64,000 nucleotides of DNA from Marinospirillum celere. Lineage in GTDB: Bacteria > Pseudomonadota > Gammaproteobacteria > Pseudomonadales > Halomonadaceae. Positions 54,590-62,862 of this stretch are shown one piece after another (the first letter of the stretch is position 1; every line of letters starts with the position of its first letter). The position numbers were made by a program, and so were the translations under genes. The stretch spans positions 496,001 through 560,000 of the forward strand of contig NZ_FOLH01000001.1 of assembly GCF_900112235.1 (NCBI RefSeq), written 5' to 3'. Under the pieces are notes generated by a model. It was given only the letters and a program-made list of their open reading frames with translations, did no database searches and was not told the DNA's origin.

Positions 54590-55945
54590 TTAATGATTGA
54601 TAGCTGCCTGACTGGTCGATTTTAACCGCCACAATAACAGCACCGCAGCAAAGCTTAATCCAATAATCAGACCATACCAGAAGCCTTTGACTCCCTGAGG
54701 GCCCCAAGGGTTGTCTCCGAGAGCCAGCCACCAGCCACCACCCAGGCCGAGAACCCAGTAGGCAACCAGAGTAATAACCATAACCACGCGGGTGTCCTTG
54801 TAGCCTCTAAGCGCGCCCGCAGCATTGACCTGTAAGGCATCAGAAACCTGGTAAAGCACAGCCAGCTGAATCAGGCTTGCAGCAAGTAGCTGGACCTGAT
54901 GGTTTTCTGAGTAGAGTTTGACAACCCAGGGTGCAGAAAACCACATAAAGAGCGCTGACAAGAGGGCGATAAGGCTACATAAAAGCACGCCCTGCCAGGC
55001 GACTTCACGTGCCAGGGCAGCCTGGTTAGAGCCAAGAGCGTGACCCACTTTGACAGTGAGTGCCATGCCCAGGCTGAGCGGAACCATAAAGATCAAGGTA
55101 GTAAAGTTAAAAGCCACCTGGTGGCCGGCTACCACAACTTCGCCCAAACCTCCAATAAACAGGGCAATGGTTGTGAACAGCGAGGCTTCAACAAAAATAG
55201 CCAGTCCTATGGGTAAGCCAATCCAAAAAATATGGCCGATAACCTTGAAGCGGGGTGCCTGCCAGGAGGAGAAAATGTTAAAGGTCCGGTAGCGTTGATT
55301 GAAATGCACATAGCCACTCAGCAATAAAGCCATCACCCAAAAACTCAGTGCGGTTGCATAGCCGCAGCCAACAGCGCCCAGTTGCGGAAAGCCAAGTTTG
55401 CCGTATATCAGAACATAATTAGCAGGAATATTGACCACTAGCCCGAAAAGACTGATGAAAAGAACCGGACGAGCATGATTGAGGCCTTCACAAAGACAGC
55501 GCAAGACCTGGAAAAAGGCTAAAGCTGGCAAACCCCAGGTCAAGGCTTTGAGATAGCCTGAAGCTAAATTGGCAACTTCAGGAGTCACGCCCATAAAGTT
55601 AAAAACCAGATAGCTGTTGGTCATAACCACCCAACCCAGGAGAATCATGACCAAGCTGACCCAGGTCGCTTGGTGAACCTTCTCAGCAAGGCTTTGCAAC
55701 TGTTGGGCACCAGCGGCTTGAGCTACCAGCGGTGTGGTTGCCAGCAGGGTGCCAAAAATCAGTAGCATGATGGGCGCGAAAACACTGGTGCCCACGGCGA
55801 CAGCAGCCAGATCAACAGCGCTGAGCCGGCCTGCCATCAGGGTATCCACAACACCCATCCCGGTTTGTGCCAAATGGGCGCCCAGGAGGGGCAGGGCCAG
55901 AAGAAGCAGGGGTTTATTGAGTTGCCAAAAGCGGGAGTTGCGCAT
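54590..55945 (-). CDS. MATE-family multidrug/Na+ antiporter
   Basis: The 451-residue NorM-type exporter has 12 TM helices in two homologous halves. LALPLLGAHLAQTGMGVVDTLMAGRLSAVDLAAVAVG begins the first half, and GLPIGLAIFVEASLFTTIALFIGGLG begins the second. It exports cationic drugs using Na+ or H+ gradients. It is 18 bp upstream of the SIMPL gene start in the same direction, so the pair may be co-transcribed. Confidence 0.92.
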   Translation of the reverse strand: MRNSRFWQLNKPLLLLALPLLGAHLAQTGMGVVDTLMAGRLSAVDLAAVAVGTSVFAPIMLLIFGTLLATTPLVAQAAGAQQLQSLAEKVHQATWVSLVMILLGWVVMTNSYLVFNFMGVTPEVANLASGYLKALTWGLPALAFFQVLRCLCEGLNHARPVLFISLFGLVVNIPANYVLIYGKLGFPQLGAVGCGYATALSFWVMALLLSGYVHFNQRYRTFNIFSSWQAPRFKVIGHIFWIGLPIGLAIFVEASLFTTIALFIGGLGEVVVAGHQVAFNFTTLIFMVPLSLGMALTVKVGHALGSNQAALAREVAWQGVLLCSLIALLSALFMWFSAPWVVKLYSENHQVQLLAASLIQLAVLYQVSDALQVNAAGALRGYKDTRVVMVITLVAYWVLGLGGGWWLALGDNPWGPQGVKGFWYGLIIGLSFAAVLLLWRLKSTSQAAINH

Positions 55946-56071
55946 GAGTTTTTAAATCAGAAAAAAGTAAGAATCAGCGCAGGATACACTAATTTCCAAA
56001 AAATAGACTGTTTGGTCTGCATAAAATGAGTAGAATCAGCGCCTTCAATTGATTGATTTGGTGTGGGATGC

Positions 56072-56674
56072 ATGTTGAGTAACCAAGATCCAGAATATCA
56101 AGCGTGTGAAAAGCTGATCAAGTTGTTTGAAGACGTCTTTTATTCGCGTTATCAGACGCGACTAGTGCGCGGTGGCGAAGAACCTCTCTACCTGCCTGCC
56201 AGTAAAACTGGCAAGGACCATCAGATCATTTTTGCCCGGGGCTTTTTCAATAGTGCCCTGCATGAATTGGCTCATTGGTGTGTTGCTGGTCAGGAAAGGC
56301 GTCAGCTGGAAGATTTTGGCTACTGGTATGTTCCTGATGGACGCTCAGCCGCTCAACAAAGAAGTTTTGAAAAAGTTGAAGTGCGCCCGCAGGCTTATGA
56401 GCAGTGCTTTACCCTGGCCAGTGGTCGTCCCTTTAACATCAGTGCCGATAACCTGTCTGGCCAGCCGGGTGATACTCGAAGTTTTGAAGAAGCGGTGCAT
56501 CAACTGACCTGGAAGCTGTTGTTTGCCGGGCAGTTGCAAGGGCGAGCCCGAGAGCTGTTTGATGCTCTTTGTCAGGCCTGGGATAACCCTTTTGAAGACT
56601 GGCAGCAAAGCGCCCGACAAAATCTTGAACAGCGTCTTGCCGAGCTGGCTGCTGCAGAATCAAAGGCCTGCTGA
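56072..56674 (+). CDS. epmC: Elongation factor P hydroxylase EpmC
   Basis: EpmC hydroxylates the beta-lysylated Lys34 of EF-P, completing the modification made by EpmA and EpmB. The 200-residue protein has the YfcM signature FARGFFNSALHELAHWCVAGQERR with the putative metal-binding HExxHW, DFGYWYVPDG and the F-x-VEV-x-PQA segment. ATG 56072 is preferred to a GTG three codons earlier. The 3' end overlaps the convergent fbpC-like gene by 15 bp. epmA and epmB are not in this window. Confidence 0.92.
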   Translation: MLSNQDPEYQACEKLIKLFEDVFYSRYQTRLVRGGEEPLYLPASKTGKDHQIIFARGFFNSALHELAHWCVAGQERRQLEDFGYWYVPDGRSAAQQRSFEKVEVRPQAYEQCFTLASGRPFNISADNLSGQPGDTRSFEEAVHQLTWKLLFAGQLQGRARELFDALCQAWDNPFEDWQQSARQNLEQRLAELAAAESKAC

Positions 56675-57718
56675 GGGTAGGACGGAAGCCTGGCGGGCTG
56701 AAGCCAGGGTGACATGGCTACCGACTTCAAAATAATTATGGCTGGGTGTAATGGCGCAATATTGCACGCCATCCTGCTCCAAAACATAAAGGTAGTCGTG
56801 GCCCCTAAACTCACGATCAACGACCCTTGCTGCCTGAGGATTATCACTGGCAGTTAGTTCCAAATCTTCTGGACGTAACGAGAGCTGAACATCGCCTTCG
56901 CTGGCCGTATGCAGATTGATATTGCCCAGAGGCGTCTCTGCAAAGCCACCCAGGGCCCGCCCAGGAAGCAGGTTGGTGTGCCCTAAAAATTTGGCAACAA
57001 AGGCATTGGCTGGATGCTGATAAACCTGCTGGGGTGTATCCATTTGAATCAGTCGGCCTTTCTGCATCACTCCTACCTTGTCGGCAAAAGTCATGGCTTC
57101 GGCCTGGTCGTGAGTGACCAGGATTACTGAAGTGCCAGCTTCCTTGAAGAGGCTACGCATTTCTTTACGGGTACTTTCACGCAGCGCTGCATCCAGGTTG
57201 GAAAAAGGCTCATCCAATAACACCAGCTCAGGTTCCGCAGCTAGGGTACGGGCGAGGGCAACCCTTTGTTGTTGACCACCAGAAAGCTCATGCGGATAAC
57301 GCTTGGCATAATCGGTAAGTCCAACCAGTTCCAGCCACTGCATGGCTTTGTCTTGTTGTTGAGACTTGGGCAGATGGCGCATTGCAAAGGTGACATTGCG
57401 CAGCAGTGACATATGCGGGAAAAGAGCGTAATCCTGAAAAACGATTCCGATATTGCGTTTTTGTGGGGGCAACTCAGTGACATCTCTGCGATGCAGGTAA
57501 ATCTGACCCGCTGTAGGATGCTCAAAGCCTGCCAGCATACGTAGGGTGGTGGTTTTACCACAGCCACTAGGCCCCAGAAGCGCCAGAATTTCACCTGTAT
57601 AGAGCTGAAAGCTGACTTGCTCTACGGCAAGATCATTGCCTTCCTGGTAACGCTTGCTTAAGCCTTCAACGGCCATCAAGGCTTGCTGGTCGGCTGCAAC
57701 TTTATGCATCGAATTCAT
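56660..57718 (-). CDS. fbpC: Fe(3+) ABC transporter ATPase (FbpC-like)
   Basis: The 352-residue ABC ATPase of the CUT/iron class has Walker A GPSGCGKTTTLRMLAG, Q-loop region VFQDYALFPHMSLLRNV, signature LSGGQQQRVALARTLA, Walker B ELVLLDEPFSNLDA and a C-terminal TOBE-like regulatory domain (FLGHTNLLPGRAL; VQLSLRPEDLEL). It energises the FbpB-type permease, with which it overlaps by 4 bp. The binding protein FbpA is not adjacent. Confidence 0.9.
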   Translation of the reverse strand: MNSMHKVAADQQALMAVEGLSKRYQEGNDLAVEQVSFQLYTGEILALLGPSGCGKTTTLRMLAGFEHPTAGQIYLHRRDVTELPPQKRNIGIVFQDYALFPHMSLLRNVTFAMRHLPKSQQQDKAMQWLELVGLTDYAKRYPHELSGGQQQRVALARTLAAEPELVLLDEPFSNLDAALRESTRKEMRSLFKEAGTSVILVTHDQAEAMTFADKVGVMQKGRLIQMDTPQQVYQHPANAFVAKFLGHTNLLPGRALGGFAETPLGNINLHTASEGDVQLSLRPEDLELTASDNPQAARVVDREFRGHDYLYVLEQDGVQYCAITPSHNYFEVGSHVTLASARQASVLPSAGL

Positions 57719-59307
57719 TGCTTGCCCTCGCGATTAAGGACCATGCCTACAGAGAGGCTGGAAAAAATGACAATAGCTGCTGCAAAGGGGGCTGCTTCCG
57801 CCATCAGGCCTTCAGAGGTGCGACTGAAAACCGTAACAGCCAGGGTGGTATAGCCGGTTGGTGCTAACAGGAAAGTAATCGGCAGCTCTTTCATGCAGAA
57901 CAGGAAAACGATGGCAATCGAAGCCAGAATACCCCGCCGCAGGCGTGGAAAAATGACGTGGAAAAAGGTGCTAACAGGCCCATGGCCTAGCGAGAAGGAG
58001 GCTTCCTCAAGGTTAGCTCGGGTTTGCATTAAAGAGCTGCGAATCGGGCCCATCGCCAGAGCCAGGGTAGCCAGTGCCCAGGTGAAGATGAGCAGTGCCA
58101 GAGTTTGATAGAGGAAATAAGCGGTATGCAGGGCAAAGAAAACCATGGCCAGGGCCAGGGTTAGCGGCGGTAGGGCATAGCCTATATAGGTGGATCTTTC
58201 GATAGCTGTGGAGATGCGTGAAGGATAGCGCACCAATAAATAAGCAATAGGCAGAGCAAAACCTGCTGCAACCAGGGCGGCAGGTAGGGCCGCACTTGCC
58301 GAGCGCAGGAAGGTGCCGGGCACCTCTAAAAAGAACCTGAGATCGGGTGGCGAAAGAAACAACCAATAGGACAGAATCATAACTGGCAAGCCGATCGAGC
58401 TTAGAAAGATCACGGCCAGGTAGACCCATGCAGGTAAGGCCTTCCAGCCCAGTTTGCTGGCGGCCTTGGGTCGGGCAATGCCACTACCGACACTGGCTAG
58501 ACGTTTACGTTTGAGAACCAGGGTTTCCATCAACACAAAACTGCCTGCCAGAGCCAGCAGCATCAGGGACAGCCAGGCAGCATAGATGCGATCAAAGGCA
58601 CTGGAATACTGGGTATAAATGGCATAACTGAAGGCTTCATAGCGCATTAGAGCGACTGCCCCAAAATCACCCATGACATAAAGACCAATAACGAGCCAGC
58701 CGGCCATCAGGGCAGGAGCCATGTGCGGCAGAAGTATTTTGAAGAAAATAGCTCTTTGACTGTAACCAAAGGACTGGGCGCTTTCTTCCAGGCTGCGATC
58801 AAACCCCAGAAAAGTGGCCCTTAGGTTTAGAAAAAGATAAGGAAAGGTATACAGGCTCAGTGCCAGAACAGCCCCGGTATAGCCTTGAATGCGTGGCAAT
58901 TCCCAGCCAAAAAGCTGGGCAAAAACACCATAGTGCCCACCCAGGCCTAGTAGGGCGTAGGCCATGACATAGCCGGGAACGGCAAGCGGAACCACGGCCA
59001 GAATAGTAATCAGCCGTTTGCAGGAGATATCGGTGCGGGTCACTAACCAGGCAGTGGGTAGGGCCATCAGAGTGGTGAGAACCAAAACACCCAGAGTCAA
59101 CTTCAAGGTATTAAAAAGTAAATCCAGATTACGCTGACGCAGAATCAACTCAGCCAGTTCACCGCTATCTGCCTGAAAAGCCCGTAAAAATAAATAAAAA
59201 AGCGGGAGCACCATGGCCAGTGCAGCAACTACAGAAGGGATCAGGATGTAAAACGGCGGTCTTTGCCCCCATATCCTGTAAATGTAGCTAGCAGCACTGG
59301 TGGTCAT
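57715..59307 (-). CDS. fbpB: Fe(3+) ABC transporter permease (FbpB-like)
   Basis: The 530-residue protein fuses two permease halves with ~12 TM helices, each with an EAA coupling loop: ESAQSFGYSQRAIFFKILLPHMAPA and EEASFSLGHGPVSTFFHVIFPRLRRG. This matches FbpB/SfuB ferric-iron permeases, although thiamine-type permeases look similar. The Fur-like box at 59409-59427 supports iron. No substrate-binding gene precedes it, so FbpA must be encoded elsewhere or be lost. Confidence 0.88.
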   Translation of the reverse strand: MTTSAASYIYRIWGQRPPFYILIPSVVAALAMVLPLFYLFLRAFQADSGELAELILRQRNLDLLFNTLKLTLGVLVLTTLMALPTAWLVTRTDISCKRLITILAVVPLAVPGYVMAYALLGLGGHYGVFAQLFGWELPRIQGYTGAVLALSLYTFPYLFLNLRATFLGFDRSLEESAQSFGYSQRAIFFKILLPHMAPALMAGWLVIGLYVMGDFGAVALMRYEAFSYAIYTQYSSAFDRIYAAWLSLMLLALAGSFVLMETLVLKRKRLASVGSGIARPKAASKLGWKALPAWVYLAVIFLSSIGLPVMILSYWLFLSPPDLRFFLEVPGTFLRSASAALPAALVAAGFALPIAYLLVRYPSRISTAIERSTYIGYALPPLTLALAMVFFALHTAYFLYQTLALLIFTWALATLALAMGPIRSSLMQTRANLEEASFSLGHGPVSTFFHVIFPRLRRGILASIAIVFLFCMKELPITFLLAPTGYTTLAVTVFSRTSEGLMAEAAPFAAAIVIFSSLSVGMVLNREGKQ

Positions 59308-59408
59308 TGAAAGGTTTAGCCTGGCTCAATTCAGTTGGTTGGAAGGGCAGAAATTACCCGGATTAAAGGCACTTAACTCTACTAAAGCTAGCAGATTCAT
59401 TAAGATTT

Positions 59409-59427
59409 GTAAATGATAATTATACTC
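59409..59427. promoter_or_regulatory. Fur-box-like site upstream of fbpBC
   Basis: GTAAATGATAATTATACTC matches 14 of 19 positions of the Fur consensus GATAATGATAATCATTATC, including the central ATGATAAT. It is ~100 bp before the fbpB start and overlaps the stop codon of the upstream lipoprotein gene. Confidence 0.6.
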
Positions 59428-60034
59428 AGATTGATTTGTCCCAATAGGCTTCCAACCGCTGATTTAGGTCTTCTGCCCAGTTTTGCAGCCACTCCTGACT
59501 GGCTTGAGCCAGCCCTGGAGCCGAGAGTTCGGTAACGGCTTGTTCGCCTCGCCACTGGTGTTGCAAGAGGCTATTGCCTTGGCTGTTGAGCAGATTGGCC
59601 TGCAGGCTAATGATTAGTTTTTCCTGGCGGGTATCCAGATACCAATGCTGAAGATGAACACGTAAACGATAATCGGACCGGAAGCCGGGAGTATCCAGAC
59701 TAACCGCTTTGGACCAGGACTGGGCCGCCAGATAGTCGGCCAGCAAGGACTGGACTTGCTGGTCTAGGCTTTCTGTCCAAAGATGGCGACTAAAAGGCAT
59801 CAGCACAAAATCTTGATCCTGATACCAAAGGTCTGTTTGTCTCAGGGGAGAACTGGCTAGGGGTCTTTCCACTGCCAAGCGGATTTGGTGCTTGGGCTCC
59901 TGGTCGCCTTCCTGCTGTAGAGTTAAAGCCTGCAACTGAAGAAGTCGTGGTGTCGGCTCAGGTTCAGGCAGTAGCGTGCAGGCGCTCATAGTCACGGTTA
60001 CAAGGATGACGCCTAGCAGATAAAAAGGTTTCAT
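59426..60034 (-). CDS. ABC-type transport auxiliary lipoprotein (PqiC-like)
   Basis: The 202-residue lipoprotein has lipobox MSAC and an ABC_trans_aux (DUF330) fold: RLLQLQAL near the start, QIRLAVERPLASSPLRQTDLWYQD, and the C-terminal helix LAQASQEWLQNWAEDLNQ. It is the outer-membrane-side partner of MCE lipid-transport systems. It overlaps the MCE gene by 4 bp and ends the operon. Confidence 0.87.
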   Translation of the reverse strand: MKPFYLLGVILVTVTMSACTLLPEPEPTPRLLQLQALTLQQEGDQEPKHQIRLAVERPLASSPLRQTDLWYQDQDFVLMPFSRHLWTESLDQQVQSLLADYLAAQSWSKAVSLDTPGFRSDYRLRVHLQHWYLDTRQEKLIISLQANLLNSQGNSLLQHQWRGEQAVTELSAPGLAQASQEWLQNWAEDLNQRLEAYWDKSI

Positions 60035-60924
60035 TCTCCGGGTCCTCGGGGTTGAATCTGATTACCTCTCAGCCAGCTGCCACTTTCCAGCCTTAACTGT
60101 TCCAGCAGGCGTTCAGCCTGTTGTAGCGTCGGTGCCAGTTGTCGGGCACTGGTGCTGGTATCTTCGGACAGGTGTTGTAGCTGGAGTTGCAAGGTTTCAA
60201 GCTGACGGCTCAGTCCTTTTTCCAGACTGTCCAACTGGTCGGGGAGTTGACGTGCTCTTAGGGTTAACTCATAAGTGAGTTCTTCCAAAGTGGTTGCCAG
60301 TTTTTCATAAGTTTTTGGGTTCACTTCCTGCAAGCGCTGCTCAGCCGTTGTCGCCAGCTGTTGGCTGGCTTGCATCAAACCCAGGATTTGTTCACGCATT
60401 TCCGGGTTGGTCATCATCTCCAACTGATCACTGACCCGGTTGAAAGATTGTAAAAGGCTGCCAAGTTTGTCACTCAGCTCATCCAGGCTATCGGTAAACT
60501 GCACTAAACGTGAAGCGCGGCTGGGTATTTCTGCTGGGTTGTCCCTGCTGGTGACTAGGCGTGTGCCTCTGGAGTTACTGCTTTGCAGCTCAACAAAGAG
60601 AAGGCCTGTAACTCCCTGGTGCTGAAGGGTCGAAAAAGTATCTGAACGTATGGGGGCGTTTGCATCCAGCATCAGTCGCAGCTCAACCCGTTCATTGGGG
60701 TCATTGACCAAAGAAATTTTGTCAACATAGCCGATGGGAACGCCGCGATACTTAACCTGAGCTCTTTCATTTAGCCCGGAAACCGAATCATAAAAATAGG
60801 TTACATAGGGCAGGCGGTCTGTAGAGCGGCTTTCATGAGTCATCCAACTGGCAATCCCAAGACCGGCAAGGATCAAAACAACCACAAAAGCGCCAACCAG
60901 CGTGTAATTGATTCTTGGATTCAT
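60031..60924 (-). CDS. MlaD-family MCE lipid-binding protein
   Basis: The 297-residue protein has one N-terminal TM helix (~9-28), a single MCE domain (~38-120; VTYFYDSVSGLNERAQVKYRGVPIGYVDKI) and a long helical coiled-coil tail (~145-285), which could form a periplasmic needle-like tunnel. Single-MCE proteins form hexameric rings that shuttle phospholipids between the membranes. It overlaps neighbouring genes by 4 bp on both sides. Confidence 0.92.
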   Translation of the reverse strand: MNPRINYTLVGAFVVVLILAGLGIASWMTHESRSTDRLPYVTYFYDSVSGLNERAQVKYRGVPIGYVDKISLVNDPNERVELRLMLDANAPIRSDTFSTLQHQGVTGLLFVELQSSNSRGTRLVTSRDNPAEIPSRASRLVQFTDSLDELSDKLGSLLQSFNRVSDQLEMMTNPEMREQILGLMQASQQLATTAEQRLQEVNPKTYEKLATTLEELTYELTLRARQLPDQLDSLEKGLSRQLETLQLQLQHLSEDTSTSARQLAPTLQQAERLLEQLRLESGSWLRGNQIQPRGPGE

Positions 60925-61712
60925 GAGGTTTCACCTCGCGTCAGCTGACTGGTCATCGCCCGATTGGCTCGGGTATTGGCAAAATAGTGACTGATATCTG
61001 GATCCTGATTGTTGATGAGTGTTTTCATAGGCTCCTTGGCTAGCACCCTTTTGCGTCCAATAAAAGCAACCTGATCCGTCACCCGCCATAAAGAATCCAA
61101 ATCATGGGTTACCAGTATCAAGGTTAGGTCCAGTTTGGCATGTAAATCCAAAATGAGTTCATCAAAAGCACTCGCACTGGCTGGGTCAAGGCCAGCTGTA
61201 GGCTCATCTAATAATAGCAAGTTAGGGTCCAGTGCCAGGGCTCTCGCTACAGCAGCCCGTTTGAGCATGCCGCCACTCAGCTCCTGAGGTAGCTTGTGGG
61301 CTGCATTGGTTGGTAGTCCGACCAGTTGGATTTTAAGCATTGCTAATTCTTTAAGCAGGCTTTCAGGCAGTTTTTGATGCTCACGCAGAGGCAGCATGAC
61401 ATTTTCTAAAAGGCTCAGGCTGGTAAAAAGCGCACCCTGTTGAAACATCATACCCATCCGGGTACGCATGAGCTTGAGTTCCGCAGTGCTCAGTTTCTTC
61501 ACATTCTGACCAAAAAGCTTGATATTACCGGCTTCTGGTTCTGTGAGCAGGGCCAGCTCGCTCAGCAAGACTGACTTACCGCAACCACTGCCACCAACTA
61601 AGGCCAGCCGCTCTCCCTGTAAGACCTGGAGATTGAGATTTTGATGAATACGCTGCATACCAAAACGGGTTTTGATATTGCTGAGCTCAATAATAGGGCT
61701 TGGTTTATCCAT
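60921..61712 (-). CDS. MlaF-like ABC ATPase of an MCE transporter
   Basis: The 263-residue ATPase has Walker A GGSGCGKSVLLSELA, Q-loop MMFQQGALFTSLSLLENVMLPL, signature LSGGMLKRAAVARALALD (the LSGGM variant typical of MlaF), Walker B LLLLDEPTAGLDP and H-loop THDLDSLW. It is four-gene-operon partner to the permease just upstream (4-bp gap). Confidence 0.93.
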   Translation of the reverse strand: MDKPSPIIELSNIKTRFGMQRIHQNLNLQVLQGERLALVGGSGCGKSVLLSELALLTEPEAGNIKLFGQNVKKLSTAELKLMRTRMGMMFQQGALFTSLSLLENVMLPLREHQKLPESLLKELAMLKIQLVGLPTNAAHKLPQELSGGMLKRAAVARALALDPNLLLLDEPTAGLDPASASAFDELILDLHAKLDLTLILVTHDLDSLWRVTDQVAFIGRKRVLAKEPMKTLINNQDPDISHYFANTRANRAMTSQLTRGETS

Positions 61713-61716
61713 CGCT

Positions 61717-62808
61717 TTACCAGCCTATATTGCTAAAAATGATGGAGAAAACAGCATCGGTTACGATGACCAGAAAAATGGCCTGCACTACGCTGCGGGT
61801 CGTGCGATGGCCAACAGCCTCAGCGCCGCCCCGAGCCAGCATGCCCTGCATACAGCCTACAGTGACGATAATTAAAGCAAAAACCGGAGCCTTAACCAGG
61901 CCAATCCAATAGTGGGCAACATCAATTTCATCACCCAGACGATTCCAAAAAGCCGTGGGGCTAACATCCAACTGAACACTGGCTACCAGCATCCCGCCAC
62001 CCAGCCCAGCCAGATTGGCCATGACTGTTAAAAGGGGCAAAACAATCAGTAAGCCCAGCAATTTGGGAATAACCAACCAGGCATAGGGGTCCTGGCCGAG
62101 ACTTTTCAGGGCTAAAACCTCTTGGTTCATATTCATGGTGGCAATTTGCGCGGCATAGGCAGAACCTGAGCGTCCAGCAACCAAAATAGCTGCAATCAGC
62201 GGGCCCAGTTCCCGTAAATGGGTAATAGCAACCAGCTCAACAATAAAGATGTTGGCGCCATAGGTTTTTAATTGCAGTCCACCTTGCCAGGCCACGACTG
62301 CGCCCAATAAGAAGCCCATCAAGGCAATAATAGGGACTGCATGAAGGCCATCGCGTTGGATGACATCCAGCACCAGTTTGGCTTTTAAACGTTGGGGGTG
62401 GCGAAGCAGGTTGAGCAGGGCAAGCGTTAAGCGACCGAGAAAATCAAGCAATTCACGGCCATGACGAAGGCTATTGAGAGTGCGATAACCCAGATCAGCC
62501 AGCGTATTCAGGCGTGTTTGTTTGGGAACCTTGGCCTGGCGTTTATCAACCAGCTCCAAAAGTGCTTGTTGCTCGGTGGTTAATCCTTGGGGCCAGTGGT
62601 CTGGGTTGTTGCCAAACAGCTTCATAAAGACCAAAGCGCCGTTGGTATCCATTTGGCCGCATTCCAGCCGTAGCTCGGAAACGGCCAGCTTGTTCAGGCG
62701 TTTTTCCAGTTGCAACCATTGTGTGAGTCTGGCTGTGGTCCAGTCTCCCAGAAGGACTGAACCCTCTGCCTGACTTAGAATTCTGGGTTGGCCGGAAACT
62801 CCATCCAT
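61717..62808 (-). CDS. MlaE-family permease with N-terminal STAS-like domain
   Basis: The 363-residue protein has an N-terminal STAS-like domain (~1-90; GSVLLGDWTTARLTQWLQLEKRL, LRLECGQMDTNGALVF) fused to a MlaE permease (~110-363; MGFLLGAVVAWQGGLQLKTYGANIFIVELVAI, ELGPLIAAILVAGRSGSAYAAQIATM). In the classical Mla system the STAS subunit (MlaB) is separate, so here it is built in. It is the first gene of the permease-ATPase-MCE-lipoprotein operon, an arrangement I also know from Pseudomonas. Confidence 0.92.
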   Translation of the reverse strand: MDGVSGQPRILSQAEGSVLLGDWTTARLTQWLQLEKRLNKLAVSELRLECGQMDTNGALVFMKLFGNNPDHWPQGLTTEQQALLELVDKRQAKVPKQTRLNTLADLGYRTLNSLRHGRELLDFLGRLTLALLNLLRHPQRLKAKLVLDVIQRDGLHAVPIIALMGFLLGAVVAWQGGLQLKTYGANIFIVELVAITHLRELGPLIAAILVAGRSGSAYAAQIATMNMNQEVLALKSLGQDPYAWLVIPKLLGLLIVLPLLTVMANLAGLGGGMLVASVQLDVSPTAFWNRLGDEIDVAHYWIGLVKAPVFALIIVTVGCMQGMLARGGAEAVGHRTTRSVVQAIFLVIVTDAVFSIIFSNIGW

Positions 62809-62862
62809 TTAAGGCTCCACTTGCTTTGCTTGCCTCTATTGTTAATGAAATCCCCTGTTTTG

